The position numbers and the translations under genes are program-made. A stretch of DNA of 64,000 bases from Lactobacillus kullabergensis. Its GTDB lineage: Bacteria > Bacillota > Bacilli > Lactobacillales > Lactobacillaceae. The DNA lies in NCBI RefSeq assembly GCF_000967195.1, contig NZ_KQ033871.1, positions 966,138 through 1,030,137 of the forward strand. Reading direction: 5' to 3'. The notes beneath the pieces were generated by a model that saw nothing but the letters and a program-made list of their open reading frames with translations, was not told where the DNA came from and made no database searches. How positions within the stretch are numbered: the first letter of the stretch is position 1; each line of letters opens with the position of its first letter. Positions 9,930 through 20,696 of this stretch are shown here, piece after piece.

Positions 9930-12900
9930 TTAATTTCCTTCCTTTAGCCGTTTTTTAATCTTTTCCAGTAGTTCATCCCTTTTCAGGCTTCCTACTTGAT
10001 GATATTTATTTTCTTTCAACATGGCGTCAAAAAAGAAGATATCACGAAAGTCTGAATAAGTTAATGCATTATTTCCATTCCCATATTTATAGGGATTCAG
10101 CTTTATTTTTCCTGCTAAAATTTGACTAGAGGCATCTTTAATAAGCTCTTCGTCGTATTTCAGCAATAATTCAAGTTCATCACTATTGAAATAACTGCCA
10201 CCAAACTTTAAAGTTCCATCTTTTGTAGAACTGACTCCGGCATAAATGGAAGAAGTACTGCGTGGTTTATTTAAGTCAGGCTCAGCCGCGAGCATTAATA
10301 GCTGGTCATCATTAATTAAACCAGTATATTTAAGTTTAATTTGACCGTCTAAGTTGGCATCTCTGATCTGCAAATTATTGTCATACAACTTATTGCTATT
10401 TAGCCTTTCAGTTTGTCTGGTAACCGTTTGGTAAAAAGCACCTAAAAGTGAGAGTGGGTCAGAACCAGCAAAGAATTTGTGGTTTTGCATCAACACATCT
10501 AGATATGAAACCATTTGTAAAGAAATACCCTGGTAAAATAATCCCAGATCAAATTTTTTAGCGGAGGACTTATAATCAATTACTTGAGCAATAAATCCGT
10601 TTTGATCAGGAACCTGAGCCAAATCAACCCGATCTATTTTTCCCCTTAAATTAACGTAATGATTACCTTCTATACCAGGCACTTTAAAGTTAAGTCCTTG
10701 CACCTGTTCACCCTTTCCAAAACTTAACTCTGAATATTTAGCACGCAATGGAGTTTTTGCAACTGCATGATGCCAGTTACTTGCTACTTTACTGGTAGTT
10801 TTATCAAGACACTTAAATAAAAACTCATTAAATGGGTCATTTAATAATTGCTGATATCTGGCCTCATTTTTCATTTTTGTACGTGCAATTGTAAGTAACT
10901 GATTAAGTGTTTCGTCATCAATTTCTTTTAAATCGAGTGAGCGTTCGTTTAGCTCCTTAACTAAGCGATCAAAAGTTTCGTGGAAATAATTGCCAGCTTG
11001 TATAGCATCCAATTCATTTTCAAATCTTTTATGAAGGTGTAAACCATATGTCAAAAAATATTCGTATGAATTTTCATAAAAAGTTTCCAGCTGAGAAACA
11101 GAAGAATTGAGGTTTGAACCGTATAATTTTTGTGCCAGGTCAGGACCGATATTTTGTGGTTCGTTTATAAAATTGCTTCCTACTATAACTTTAGCTGTTT
11201 TTTGCGGTAAAAGCTCAGCCGTTAGCTTTAACAATTCTTTAACATCAATATTATTTTCCGCCCGATTAAGATAGCTTAGATATCCTAAACTTGCCTGTGG
11301 ATTGGTTATAAAAGATAATAACTGACTAAGTTCTTCAGGTAAATTGTGTTGCGAAAATTCTGGTGCACCCGCAGTTTTAAACCTTTCATAATAAATTGAA
11401 GGCTGTACTGTACTACCCTCATCAGTCGCTAAACAATACGACAAATAAACTTTGTCCTGTGCTAAAGCCAAACAATTACCAAATTGGTAGTTTTGATCCC
11501 AGTTACTTAGCTGCTGCCTATCTTCAATATAAGAGTCTTCGCCAAAATCTTTTTTTAATTCAGCAAGATTTTCTGTACTTAAAAAGCCTGGGGTATTCTG
11601 CATTTGTGGTAAGCCGTTTACTGTTGCTCCCATAATAAAAACCTGTTTGTAGCCACTAACTTGAACAATACCCATTTCGGATAAATTTACAGCGTCCAGA
11701 GTAGCTGGAATTTGAGAAAATGTAGCTTCCTTAAAGCCGTTAATCAGTACTGCAAAAAAGCCTCTTAGATCAAAATTATCAGGGTTAATTAATAGATAAT
11801 CATGTAGCAGATTGATCAAAAGATCCCAAACCTGTTCTGACTGCCTAGCTTCTTGTAAAGCTCCGCTTTCTTGGGCATCAGCCCGCCATTTTTCTAAAAC
11901 TTCATTGACTCCATTGATAGTTAAAAAATTAAAAAATATTGTAATAGCTTTTTGGCTATCCTTTTCTTCTTTTAAACTGTTAAAAAGCTGCGTAATTTGT
12001 TTGATAAAATATTCTTTTAATTTTTCTATTTTATTTACTTCTTCGGGAATTTTGTCTAATCCTATGACTTCGGCTGCCATATAATCCGCAAAGTTTCTCT
12101 GCCATAAATTATGGTTTATGCCATGAGCGAGAACAAAATTTTCCAATTGGTCAACATCATATACATAAGCAGTTTCGTCTTGATACCAGTCGGGTATTAT
12201 TAAACGGGTTTTCATTATGGCCAGCAAATTTTGGGTCTGAAAAGACCTTGACAATAACTGAGCGATGTTTTCAATTAAGACCACTAAAGGATGGTACTTC
12301 ATTTCTTGTTGTAAATCATTAAAGAAAGGAATTTGATTCTGTCTTAAGATTGGGGTTAAATATGTCTCGTATTCATGCAGATTCGGTGCCAGAACTAAAA
12401 AATCGCGGTAGCGGTAGTGTCTTAATGCAACCTGCTGGTAAATGGTGTGAGCTACGTAATATGCCTCTGCATATCTGTTATCTGCACGCACGAGTTGGAC
12501 TTGATTAAGATCACCAATGTTGCTTACGTCTCCAGTCCAAAATTCATTGAGCAACTCTCTTTTAGTTGGTCTGGGATTAATGTTTGTAGTTAATATTTGA
12601 TGTGGCAAATTATGAGATTTAATATATTGTAATAGTTTATTGATAGTAGTTTGAATGACATAATCGTAATCTCCTGGTTCAGCTTTTGGATTAATCTCAC
12701 CCAGTTGCGTTTTAAAAGCCAATGTGACGCTATGGGCTTTGGTCATCAATAATTTGACGGTTAGACATTCCTGAAGAGAAAAATGAGAAAAATCGCTAAA
12801 GTAAAAGTCTGCTTGATCTAAATTTTTTTGTGTAGCTAAATATTCATTTAACTGCAGCTGTATCTCGTTTGAGGTAGAAAATTTACCTGTGATGGCTTCA

Positions 12901-13403
12901 ATGAATGCTGAATAAATAATTTTAAGATCAGAGATCTTATTTTTGGTTTCAAGCTCAAGAGCATCTTGATCGATATCATCAAGATTCAAATTGCCTTCGC
13001 GGATTTGCAGAATTGTATCATATAATTGCTTTATTAAACCCGGATTCAAGTTAGTAGTCTGAAAAAGGTGCAGCTGATCTTTCTTTTGATCAACAATTTT
13101 TGCAAGAAGCATTGCTGCAGCAGCATTATCAAGTTCAGTTGGCAAGCCCTTTTTTGCATCTTTTAAGAAAAACCAGGCCAAACGTGAAAATGATAAAACT
13201 TGCAGGTTTTTGACAGATTGCTCAGTACGGTTTTGACTGGTAGCCAACCTATTTATTGCTCTGACTTCTGTGGTAAACTTAATGTGGTTGGGAACGATGA
13301 CAAAAGTTTTATGATCAGGAAAGTGCTGATAATTTTGTACTGCTTCCTGTAAAATTTTTTCCTGCATGGGATCGGTTTGCCGACCGACTAGAATTTTGAT
13401 CAT
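9930..13403 (-). CDS. rexB: ATP-dependent nuclease subunit B, RexB type
   Basis: Partner of AddA, 1157 residues. The N-terminus resembles AddB ([16 protein letters not shown]) but lacks the Walker A lysine motif found in Bacillus AddB. The C-terminal nuclease carries the active-site run [19 protein letters not shown]-like, where Asp and Lys are the catalytic residues. The cysteine cluster that binds [4Fe-4S] around the nuclease in AddB is absent: no CxxC pair is present near the C-terminus. That combination is the RexB form of Lactobacillales. Divergent from mevalonate kinase, with 75 bases between the start codons. Confidence 0.93.
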   Translation of the reverse strand: MIKILVGRQTDPMQEKILQEAVQNYQHFPDHKTFVIVPNHIKFTTEVRAINRLATSQNRTEQSVKNLQVLSFSRLAWFFLKDAKKGLPTELDNAAAAMLLAKIVDQKKDQLHLFQTTNLNPGLIKQLYDTILQIREGNLNLDDIDQDALELETKNKISDLKIIYSAFIEAITGKFSTSNEIQLQLNEYLATQKNLDQADFYFSDFSHFSLQECLTVKLLMTKAHSVTLAFKTQLGEINPKAEPGDYDYVIQTTINKLLQYIKSHNLPHQILTTNINPRPTKRELLNEFWTGDVSNIGDLNQVQLVRADNRYAEAYYVAHTIYQQVALRHYRYRDFLVLAPNLHEYETYLTPILRQNQIPFFNDLQQEMKYHPLVVLIENIAQLLSRSFQTQNLLAIMKTRLIIPDWYQDETAYVYDVDQLENFVLAHGINHNLWQRNFADYMAAEVIGLDKIPEEVNKIEKLKEYFIKQITQLFNSLKEEKDSQKAITIFFNFLTINGVNEVLEKWRADAQESGALQEARQSEQVWDLLINLLHDYLLINPDNFDLRGFFAVLINGFKEATFSQIPATLDAVNLSEMGIVQVSGYKQVFIMGATVNGLPQMQNTPGFLSTENLAELKKDFGEDSYIEDRQQLSNWDQNYQFGNCLALAQDKVYLSYCLATDEGSTVQPSIYYERFKTAGAPEFSQHNLPEELSQLLSFITNPQASLGYLSYLNRAENNIDVKELLKLTAELLPQKTAKVIVGSNFINEPQNIGPDLAQKLYGSNLNSSVSQLETFYENSYEYFLTYGLHLHKRFENELDAIQAGNYFHETFDRLVKELNERSLDLKEIDDETLNQLLTIARTKMKNEARYQQLLNDPFNEFLFKCLDKTTSKVASNWHHAVAKTPLRAKYSELSFGKGEQVQGLNFKVPGIEGNHYVNLRGKIDRVDLAQVPDQNGFIAQVIDYKSSAKKFDLGLFYQGISLQMVSYLDVLMQNHKFFAGSDPLSLLGAFYQTVTRQTERLNSNKLYDNNLQIRDANLDGQIKLKYTGLINDDQLLMLAAEPDLNKPRSTSSIYAGVSSTKDGTLKFGGSYFNSDELELLLKYDEELIKDASSQILAGKIKLNPYKYGNGNNALTYSDFRDIFFFDAMLKENKYHQVGSLKRDELLEKIKKRLKEGN

Positions 13404-13478
13404 CTGTTCTCTTCTCCTTTGTCATTATTTTAGCATAGGAACCAAATTTTTTTACAAACAATAAGGATCTTAAATAAA

Positions 13479-14387
13479 ATGAAATCAAGTTTTTTAGCAC
13501 ACGGAAAAGTTATTCTTATCGGTGAACATTCAGTAGTTTATGGCTATGATGCGTTAGCATTGCCAATCAAATCATTGCATATTAAAACGACTGTTGAACC
13601 GGCAGAGCAAATGTGGATGGATACGGCTCATTATCAAGGGCCTTTTTTTATGTCTCCATCTGAATATGATGGACTAAAATATGTTGTTAAAACGATGCTG
13701 ACAAAAGCTGCCAGTAAAGAAACTCTGAAAATAACTTATACAGGAGAGATTCCAATAGAACGTGGTTTAGGTTCAAGCGCAACAGTTGCTCTTTCTACAA
13801 CCAGAGCAATGAATGCTTACTTCAAACTTAAATTAACTGAAAAAGAAATAATGGAAATTACTAACCATGCTGAAATGATTAATCACGGTAAAGCATCAGG
13901 TCTTGATGCTGCAACTGTTAATTCAGATTATCTGGTTTTTTTTAATCAAAAAGATGGCCCGAAGTCGCTAAAAGCTAAACTAGACGCAACTTTGCTTATA
14001 ATGGATACTGGTGAATTAGGAAGTACTAAAAAAGCAGTTAGTCAAGTTCAGGATTTGATAGTAAATGTTCCCGTTGTAAAAGAAAATATCAAGGAATTAG
14101 GCAAACTGGCTGATGAAACTAAAGCAGCATGGTTAAAAAAAGACGCTGAAAAGGTAGGTTCATATTTTAATCGGGCGCAAGAGATACTCCATTCATTTAG
14201 CCTTTCAACCGCAAAAATTGATCATTTGCAAAAAATTGCTCTTGCAAATGGTGCATTAGGTTTTAAATTATCTGGTAGCGGACTCGGTGGAATTGTAATT
14301 GCCTTGTGTCAAAATCATGAAGATGCTGTCAAAATAGCAGATAAATGTCAAAAAATAGCTACGAATAGTTGGATTGAGGAAATATAA
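13479..14387 (+). CDS. mvk: Mevalonate kinase
   Basis: First kinase of the mevalonate pathway (ATP + mevalonate to mevalonate 5-phosphate). GHMP superfamily signs: N-terminal GKVILIGEHSVVYG with the substrate-binding His/Glu, the glycine-rich ATP loop IERGLGSSATVAL at about residue 92, and motif 3 FKLSGSGLGGIVIAL near residue 268. The length of 302 is usual. First gene of a four-gene plus-strand operon; a ribosome binding site (AAGGAT) lies before the ATG. The order kinase, decarboxylase, phosphomevalonate kinase, isomerase is the standard one in lactobacilli. The product supplies isopentenyl units for undecaprenyl phosphate and other prenyl compounds. Confidence 0.95.
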   Translation: MKSSFLAHGKVILIGEHSVVYGYDALALPIKSLHIKTTVEPAEQMWMDTAHYQGPFFMSPSEYDGLKYVVKTMLTKAASKETLKITYTGEIPIERGLGSSATVALSTTRAMNAYFKLKLTEKEIMEITNHAEMINHGKASGLDAATVNSDYLVFFNQKDGPKSLKAKLDATLLIMDTGELGSTKKAVSQVQDLIVNVPVVKENIKELGKLADETKAAWLKKDAEKVGSYFNRAQEILHSFSLSTAKIDHLQKIALANGALGFKLSGSGLGGIVIALCQNHEDAVKIADKCQKIATNSWIEEI

Positions 14388-14392
14388 TTTTT

Positions 14393-15352
14393 ATGGAAAA
14401 AACAGTTCGTGCCCATACAAATATTGCGTTGATCAAATATTGGGGCAAAGCAGATTCAGGTTTACGTTTACCTTTGATGTCTAGCTTGTCAATGACACTT
14501 GATAAATTTTATACTGACACCAAGATTTCAGATAGTTTAGAAAATCAATTTTGGTTAAATGGTGTCAAACAAAATGGACAAAGCAGCAGCCGTGTTTTTT
14601 CTTTTTTAAAATTACTGCAAAAAAAATTTGCTGTGACCGGCAAATTAAAAGTTGAATCATATAATCATGTTCCAACAGCTGCAGGATTAGCTTCTTCTAG
14701 TTCAGCTTTTGCGGCTTTAGCAGGAGCTTTTTGCCTACATTATGGTTTTAATTTGTCCTCTGTTGAACTTTCCCGTTTGGCTCGTTTAGGTTCAGGATCA
14801 GCCAGCAGGTCAATTTATGGTGGTTTTGCTATTTGGCGAAAAGGACACGATGATGAATCATCTTATGCCTATGCTTTAGATGAAAAGCCTGACATAGATT
14901 TGCGATTGCTTGTGGTTGAATTGAATAACCAGCAAAAAGATTTGTCTTCCACTCAAGGGATGAAACAGGCCCAAACATCGCCCTTTTTTATGCCTTGGAT
15001 TGCGCGTAATCAAACAGAATTAAAACAAATGATTAGCGCTATTAAAGCAAATGATTTTTCAACTATTGGCAGTTTGGCAGAATTGAATGCTTGTGAGATG
15101 CATGCAGTCAATTTAACTGCTCAACCAGGTTTTACATATTTTGAACCTGCAACTATTAAAGCAATCAAACTTATAGCTGATTTGCGTAGCCAGGGTATAG
15201 AATGTTACTTCACAATAGATGCCGGACCTAATATAAAAATCTTAAGTCAATTAAAAAATGTAAAAGATATTACTAATAGGTTTGTATCCGAATTTGATAA
15301 TGTTAACATAATAAATGCAAGTTTTGGTCCAGGTATTTCATGTCTGAACTAA
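14393..15352 (+). CDS. mvaD: Diphosphomevalonate decarboxylase
   Basis: Converts mevalonate 5-diphosphate to isopentenyl diphosphate with ATP and loss of CO2. The family signature AHTNIALIKYWGK is at residues 7-19. The glycine/serine loop AAGLASSSSAFAALAGAF lies near residue 98, and RLGSGSASRSIYGGFAIW near 130 contains the Ser and Arg that hold the diphosphate. The C-terminal FTIDAGPNIKIL holds the conserved catalytic Asp of the family. 319 residues, normal length. It begins five bases after mvk, so it is in the same transcript. Confidence 0.95.
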   Translation: MEKTVRAHTNIALIKYWGKADSGLRLPLMSSLSMTLDKFYTDTKISDSLENQFWLNGVKQNGQSSSRVFSFLKLLQKKFAVTGKLKVESYNHVPTAAGLASSSSAFAALAGAFCLHYGFNLSSVELSRLARLGSGSASRSIYGGFAIWRKGHDDESSYAYALDEKPDIDLRLLVVELNNQQKDLSSTQGMKQAQTSPFFMPWIARNQTELKQMISAIKANDFSTIGSLAELNACEMHAVNLTAQPGFTYFEPATIKAIKLIADLRSQGIECYFTIDAGPNIKILSQLKNVKDITNRFVSEFDNVNIINASFGPGISCLN

Positions 15353-15388
15353 TTAATATAAATTAATTGATTAGGAGATTAAATTCTT

Positions 15389-16471
15389 TTGATAACAGAA
15401 CAAGCACCCGGAAAATTATACATTGCTGGCGAATACGCGGTACTGGAACAGGATTGTCCCGCTATCTTAGTCGCAGTTAACCAGTTTATCCGTGTTTCAA
15501 TTATTAAGTCAAAATCAGGAACTGGATTAATCCATTCTAAACAATATTCTCAAAGTTCGATTCACTGGGTCAGACGGGGAGCCAAAATGGTAATCGACAA
15601 CCGTGATAATCCTTTTGAATATATTTTGGCCGCCATTTCTTACACGGAACGTTTTTGTTTAGAGCAAAAAGTCAAGATGAAAGTATATGATTTATATGTT
15701 AATTCTGATCTAGATTCTTCTGATGGCAAAAAGTATGGTTTAGGTTCAAGTGCTGCTGTAACTGTAGCGACAGTTAAAGCAATACTGCGTTTTTATAATG
15801 TGCCTTTCAGTAATGAATTAGTTTATAAACTGTCGGCCATTTCGCATTATTCTGTGCAAGGTAATGGCTCAGCGGGTGATATTGCTGCCAGTGTTTATGG
15901 TGGCTGGATTGCTTTTCAAACTTTTGATAAGCAATGGCTTGCTGATGAATTAGCACACAAATCTTTATCTGAAGTACTGAATGAGGCTTGGCCTGGATTG
16001 AAAATTCAGCTTTTGACCCCTCCTGCTGGTCTTAAATTAATGATTGGTTGGAGTCAAAAACCTGCATCCACCTCAAGACTAGTTGATGAAACTAATGCCA
16101 ATAAAGCCGCTTTAAATGGTCAATACCAGGAATTTATCAGGCTTTCGCGTAAATGTGTTCTCAAAATGATTGCCGGATTTGAGCATAATGATATTCAGTT
16201 AATCAAAAAACAAATTCGCGTTAACCGTAAGCTTCTGCAGCATTTTGCGCAAATAAATCAAATTGCTATTGAGATACCGCGTCTTTCTAAACTAATTAAC
16301 ATTGCAGAATCATTTGGTGGTGCAGCTAAAACTTCAGGTGCTGGCAACGGAGATTGTGGCATAGTAATTGCAGACAGGAATACTGATACTGCTTTTCTTG
16401 AAGATAAATGGCGGCAAAACGGTATAATGCCTTTGGACTTTCGTGTACACCAAATTCGGGTTGTTGATTAG
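15389..16471 (+). CDS. mvaK2: Phosphomevalonate kinase
   Basis: Second kinase of the pathway, making mevalonate 5-diphosphate. The start is a TTG codon with an AGGAG ribosome binding site 11 bases upstream; no in-frame ATG exists near it, and the family N-terminus (APGKLYIAGEYAVLE) begins at residue 5, so TTG is the likely true start. The ATP loop KKYGLGSSAAVTVATV lies near residue 115, and the C-terminal GHMP motif reads KTSGAGNGDCGIVI. 360 residues is usual. Third gene of the mevalonate operon, 36 bases after mvaD. Confidence 0.94.
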   Translation: MITEQAPGKLYIAGEYAVLEQDCPAILVAVNQFIRVSIIKSKSGTGLIHSKQYSQSSIHWVRRGAKMVIDNRDNPFEYILAAISYTERFCLEQKVKMKVYDLYVNSDLDSSDGKKYGLGSSAAVTVATVKAILRFYNVPFSNELVYKLSAISHYSVQGNGSAGDIAASVYGGWIAFQTFDKQWLADELAHKSLSEVLNEAWPGLKIQLLTPPAGLKLMIGWSQKPASTSRLVDETNANKAALNGQYQEFIRLSRKCVLKMIAGFEHNDIQLIKKQIRVNRKLLQHFAQINQIAIEIPRLSKLINIAESFGGAAKTSGAGNGDCGIVIADRNTDTAFLEDKWRQNGIMPLDFRVHQIRVVD

Positions 16472-16480
16472 GGGAAAATT

Positions 16481-17497
16481 ATGTCAATTAGATCTAATCG
16501 TAAAGAAGAGCATTTGGATTTGGCACAAAAATTTTATCAAAATGAAAAACCAAATAGTTTTGATAAAATGCACTTAGTACGCCCTGCATTACCAGAAACT
16601 AAAGTTGATCTCCGAACCATACAAACTACAATGTTTGGTAAAAAGATTGCGGCCCCCTTTTTCATTAATGCTATGACTGGTGGATCTCGCAGATCATATC
16701 TGATTAATAAAGAATTAGGTCGAATAGCCAAAAAAACAAATATTGCTTTAGCATTAGGTTCTGCCAGTATTTTAACTAAAGAACCTGATTTACTAGATAG
16801 CTTTTTGATTGCAAGACAGCAAGATCCTGATGGCGCTTTAATAGCAAATGTTAATGCAAAGACTTCAGCCGAACAAGCTGAAAAGATTGTGACAGAGCTA
16901 AAAGCTGATGCTCTGCAAATACACCTAAATGTGGTACAGGAAATAGCAATGCCTGAAGGAGATCGAGATTTTTATTGGCTTGATAACTTAAAAGAATTGC
17001 GACAGAAAGTAACAGTTCCAATTATTATAAAAGAAGTTGGTTTTGGGTTAGACAGAGAAACAATTCGTTCCTTAAAAAAAGAAGGCTTTAGATTTTATGA
17101 CGTTGCAGGAAGTGGCGGAACCAATTTCGCTCAGATAGAAAATGCACGTAATACTAATAATGTTTCTTATTTAAATAATATTGGCTTACCTACCGTTATT
17201 TCGAGTTTAATGGCAGCCAAAGAGCAAGTTGAATTTACTGTTTCCGGTGGTGTACGTAGCCCGTTAGATGTTTTTAAGGGGCTTTGCTTAGGTGGAAAAT
17301 TTGTCGGCATTTCTAATGTGTTTTTACAGGCATTAATTAAGCATGATGCAGATTACCTGCAAAACCTTATTAAAGAATGGCAATATGAACTTGCCTGTCT
17401 TCTTGCAATTTACGGTCAAAACGATCTCTCTGGTCTAACCAAGATTGATAAATATTATGACTTTTCACTAAAAACTATTATCGATCAGTTATTATAA
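16481..17497 (+). CDS. fni: Type 2 isopentenyl-diphosphate delta-isomerase (FMN-dependent)
   Basis: Interconverts isopentenyl and dimethylallyl diphosphate with reduced FMN. Signs: N-terminal RSNRKEEHL substrate motif (residues 4-12), INAMTGG (about 64-70), the conserved LHLNVVQE... segment (about 148-156), IIKEVGFGL (182-190), and the phosphate-binding stretch VSGGVRSPLDVFKGLCLGG in the C-terminal half. The 338-residue length is normal. Last gene of the mevalonate operon, ten bases after mvaK2 and followed by a bidirectional terminator. Confidence 0.95.
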   Translation: MSIRSNRKEEHLDLAQKFYQNEKPNSFDKMHLVRPALPETKVDLRTIQTTMFGKKIAAPFFINAMTGGSRRSYLINKELGRIAKKTNIALALGSASILTKEPDLLDSFLIARQQDPDGALIANVNAKTSAEQAEKIVTELKADALQIHLNVVQEIAMPEGDRDFYWLDNLKELRQKVTVPIIIKEVGFGLDRETIRSLKKEGFRFYDVAGSGGTNFAQIENARNTNNVSYLNNIGLPTVISSLMAAKEQVEFTVSGGVRSPLDVFKGLCLGGKFVGISNVFLQALIKHDADYLQNLIKEWQYELACLLAIYGQNDLSGLTKIDKYYDFSLKTIIDQLL

Positions 17498-17544
17498 ATA
17501 AAAATGAGTACGGAAATTTTAAAAATCTTGGTACTCATTTTTAT
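17498..17544. terminator. Bidirectional terminator between fni and a HAD phosphatase gene
   Basis: 14-bp perfect inverted repeat (ATAAAAATGAGTAC at 17498-17511, complement at 17531-17544), with A/T runs at both outer ends of the stem. It fits termination of the mevalonate operon on plus and of the convergent HAD gene on minus. Confidence 0.8.
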
Positions 17545-17555
17545 TTGACAATAAT

Positions 17556-18341
17556 TTACTTTAATAAACGCCATATTTCCTTTTGAACAGCACTATCATT
17601 ACTGGAACCTATGATGTGGTTGGCAGCTTTTTTGGCACTCGGAAGAGCTGTTCCAGTAGCATAACTACTGCCTGCATATTTTAACATTCCCACATCGTTA
17701 CCACTATCGCCAAAAGAAACCATTTCCTTTGGACTAATCTTGTATTTGCTGCCCAAATATTGCAAACCTCGTGCTTTATTCATGCCTTTTGTCGACATAT
17801 CTATTGATGTCGCTGAACCGGAAACAAAACCAATTTGTGGATATTTCCGCTTAAGTTCTTCTAAAAGTTTAACCATTCTATTTTCTGGAACGTCAAAAGT
17901 GACCTTAAAAACTTGATCATCCAGATGATTAAAATTCTCAACAACTGTCAGTTTTTCATAATATTTTTTCAAATCTTCTGCATATTCAGGACCATCACTT
18001 TTTAAAATATATGCACTTGCAAGACCAGAAACCGTTACTTTTTCATCATATTCTTGGATGATTTGTAAAATCGTGAGCCAGTCTTCTTCAGAAAGGCACT
18101 CAACATGAATTACTTGCCTGCCTTGAGCTACGAGTGCCCCATTATCAGCAATGTAATAAAGCTGATTAGCCACTTGGGGAAATCGGGAGTACAAATTTTC
18201 AAATTGGTTTCCGCTTGCAACTACAAATTTTATTCCTCTTTTTTGCATTATTTGGAATTCTTGCAAAAATAACTCTCGATCATAAGTTTTTTGGTCAGTT
18301 AGCCAAGTTCCGTCCATATCAGTAGCGATTAATTTAATCAT
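17556..18341 (-). CDS. Cof-type HAD-superfamily phosphatase
   Basis: 261-residue member of the Cof/YidA group (HAD class IIB), which dephosphorylates sugar phosphates or flavin/nucleotide phosphates. The nucleophile motif is IATDMDGTWL (Asp7, Asp9), motif II VVASGN, a lysine (about 190, STKGMNKARGL), and motif IV VSFGDSGNDVGMLKYAG. The cap lies between about residues 80 and 185. The true substrate cannot be read from sequence. Its start is 15 bases after the stop of the upstream rRNA methyltransferase gene, so it is probably the last gene of that operon. Confidence 0.85.
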   Translation of the reverse strand: MIKLIATDMDGTWLTDQKTYDRELFLQEFQIMQKRGIKFVVASGNQFENLYSRFPQVANQLYYIADNGALVAQGRQVIHVECLSEEDWLTILQIIQEYDEKVTVSGLASAYILKSDGPEYAEDLKKYYEKLTVVENFNHLDDQVFKVTFDVPENRMVKLLEELKRKYPQIGFVSGSATSIDMSTKGMNKARGLQYLGSKYKISPKEMVSFGDSGNDVGMLKYAGSSYATGTALPSAKKAANHIIGSSNDSAVQKEIWRLLK

Positions 18342-18355
18342 TCTTTTTTCTTTCT

Positions 18356-19738
18356 CTAAATTCGTAATCCTTTGGGATAATAGTTTTTAATAATATGATT
18401 GCTTACTTTGCCAAAGCCTAAAATAAAATGTTTAAAGCTGACAAGAATAAATCCAGTTTCATCTGAATCAGTTCTGATAGCTTCTCCATGCAAATATTTG
18501 AAATAATTACTGCTACTTAAGTCAATTACCCTATTCTGCTCTTGTGCTGCTAAGACCATAGCCAGTTGATGTCCAGGTTCAAAGCGTTTTTTCTTTAGAA
18601 TACCCAACTCAATACCATTGGATAAAATTTTAAGATGGGAAGCAGAATTAGTGCTTAGTGCGGGAATAAAAACGTGATTATTATGAACTTGACATTTAAA
18701 CTGCCAGTTCTCAATTGCAGATGGTAAATTAAATCTATCTAGCACGCTTGAAATCAAATGCATATCAGATTTGGTTAAAGCACTTTTAAGTTGCTTCTTA
18801 TGATCTGACTTCTTACTTGTCGAACCAGGAGATTGGGCATTCTTTTTTCCTTCTAACCTTAACTTTGCTACATACTGTCCCTCTCCAATATTGGCAGTAG
18901 GCCAAAATCGTGCAGTTTTAGCCAACTCAATATTATTAGCTGACCATTCTGGATGACCATGGTCAATATATTGTTCATCTATTTTTAGTGGCAATATTGT
19001 AAAACCAAAAGTTTTAGTTAGCCAAGAAACTATTTGCTCATTTTCTTCTGGAGCAAAAGTACAAGTTGAATAAATTAGTTCTCCACCTGGCCTAAGCATT
19101 TGAACTGCAGCAGACAAGATCTCTTTTTGCCGTTGCTGACAAAAAAGCACGTAATCCTGTGACCAATATTCAATAGCTTTAGGGTCTTTGCGAAACATAC
19201 CTTCACCACTGCATGGAGCATCAACCAATATTTTATCAAAATACTGTGAAAAATATTTTGTTAATTTTTCTGGTTTTTCACTTGTGACTAGTGCATTTGT
19301 TATTCCCCAACGTTCAAGATTTTCACGTAAAATTTTTGCTCGACTAAGCGAAATTTCATTTGCAAGCAAGAATCCTTGGCCTTTTAGTTGTACGCCAATC
19401 GCAGTGCTTTTCCCACCAGGGGCAGCACATAAGTCTAAAATCTTTTCCCCAGGCTGGGCTTCAAGAAAAAAAGCAGGAAACATTGCAGCAGGTTCTTGTG
19501 AATACACTGTCCCACTCACCCATTCAGGATCTTTTCCACTTATTTTGCCATAATAGGCATTTGGTATTAGCGGAATTTTTTCATTATGATCATAAGAAAG
19601 GGTTTGATTTTCTTTTAATGAATTGATTCGATAAGCATTTTTAGAATTTTCATTTATTGCTTTAAAAAGATGGTCAGCTTTACTCTTACCTAATAGCTTT
19701 GTATATTTTTTGATGAAATCTTCAGGCAGTTTTGGCAT
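18356..19738 (-). CDS. rsmF: RsmF/RsmB-type rRNA cytosine-C5 methyltransferase
   Basis: NOL1/NOP2/Sun family SAM-dependent methyltransferase of 460 residues that modifies cytosine in 16S rRNA (family knowledge). The SAM site is ILDLCAAPGGKSTAI near residue 105, the TC catalytic pair is in DAPCSGEGMFRKDP and IYSTCTFAPEENE, and an N-terminal RNA-contact segment is present (LPEDFIKKYTKLLG). The C-terminal ~150 residues (HGEAIRTDSDETGFILVSF) look like the PUA-like domain of RsmF-type proteins. The first 17 bases overlap the upstream membrane protein gene. The exact target nucleotide is not decided by sequence. Confidence 0.88.
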   Translation of the reverse strand: MPKLPEDFIKKYTKLLGKSKADHLFKAINENSKNAYRINSLKENQTLSYDHNEKIPLIPNAYYGKISGKDPEWVSGTVYSQEPAAMFPAFFLEAQPGEKILDLCAAPGGKSTAIGVQLKGQGFLLANEISLSRAKILRENLERWGITNALVTSEKPEKLTKYFSQYFDKILVDAPCSGEGMFRKDPKAIEYWSQDYVLFCQQRQKEILSAAVQMLRPGGELIYSTCTFAPEENEQIVSWLTKTFGFTILPLKIDEQYIDHGHPEWSANNIELAKTARFWPTANIGEGQYVAKLRLEGKKNAQSPGSTSKKSDHKKQLKSALTKSDMHLISSVLDRFNLPSAIENWQFKCQVHNNHVFIPALSTNSASHLKILSNGIELGILKKKRFEPGHQLAMVLAAQEQNRVIDLSSSNYFKYLHGEAIRTDSDETGFILVSFKHFILGFGKVSNHIIKNYYPKGLRI

Positions 19739-20696
19739 TATTTTTTTCCTTTCGTAATAAGTGCAGAATGCTTAAGGCGTAAAAAATAGAAATTATTACC
19801 CAACTTGTCATTAAAAGCCAAATTAAGTGTTGTGGCTTGGAAACGAATTTTCGCGAGATCAAAAAGAAATATGCACCAAAAGTAACTACAAGTTCTACAA
19901 GCAAAATTCTAATCCCATGATTGATTAACCAATTGTGTAGTAGACTGCCCTTCAAATTTGTCTGCTGAACTGTTTTCCAATCCATAAATGCCAAAATTAT
20001 ATTACTTGCTGAAGCAATTAACAAAAAAATTAAGATAAATAAAATTTCACGAATAATTGAAAACTGATGTATTTGATGATTTTTGACAAAAACTGGTGTT
20101 TTTGCTTTTACTCCATAATGCTTAGCGATTTGTTGAATTACTTTATTTGAACTGTCGATTATGATCTGATAATCACGCAGTTTAAATTTGCCAGTTGGTT
20201 GTTTCGGACTAGCAGTCAAATAATAGCCGTTTTGCTTCATTTGACGATAATGCTTTAAAGTTCCTATAACCGTATAATATTTTTTGTTTATGTAAACATA
20301 CTCGTTTCCTTGCGCCTTTAAAGTCGGAACTTTTGCGTTTAAACCAAGTACAGCAAAAGAAACTTGACCTTTAAAGTCATCTTTTGTGAAGTACCTTCCT
20401 GATTCAGTCGGTAGTTTTAGCACATTATGATTTGACCATACGAGAGTTTGATTTTTCTTGGCTTTGGATGTCATATGAACTTGAATTTTATTATGAGGAT
20501 ATCTTTTTTTCAAATAGGTCAAGAAAGTTCTAACTTCTTGATTGTTTTTGACTTCAATATAGCGAGTATTGTTGCTTAAACCATATGCCTCAAGCAGTTG
20601 GTTCGCTTCACGAGACTGAACATTTGACAACATACTGCCTATACCTAAAAAAGATAAAAATATTATAATAATTAAAATGATTTTTTTAAATTTCAT
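19722..20696 (-). CDS. Membrane protein with extracytoplasmic domain, FtsX/MacB-permease-like
   Basis: I do not recognise this 324-residue protein. It has one N-terminal membrane segment (about residues 5-24), about 190 residues outside the membrane, then three helices (about 213-235, 258-278, 292-314). That one-plus-three arrangement is the shape of MacB/FtsX-type permeases, and SMLSNVQSREANQ after the first helix is compatible, but no ATPase gene is adjacent. It overlaps the upstream methyltransferase-like gene by 11 bases and the downstream rsmF gene by 17, so it is part of a tight operon. Function is open. Confidence 0.6.
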   Translation of the reverse strand: MKFKKIILIIIIFLSFLGIGSMLSNVQSREANQLLEAYGLSNNTRYIEVKNNQEVRTFLTYLKKRYPHNKIQVHMTSKAKKNQTLVWSNHNVLKLPTESGRYFTKDDFKGQVSFAVLGLNAKVPTLKAQGNEYVYINKKYYTVIGTLKHYRQMKQNGYYLTASPKQPTGKFKLRDYQIIIDSSNKVIQQIAKHYGVKAKTPVFVKNHQIHQFSIIREILFILIFLLIASASNIILAFMDWKTVQQTNLKGSLLHNWLINHGIRILLVELVVTFGAYFFLISRKFVSKPQHLIWLLMTSWVIISIFYALSILHLLRKEKNNAKTA

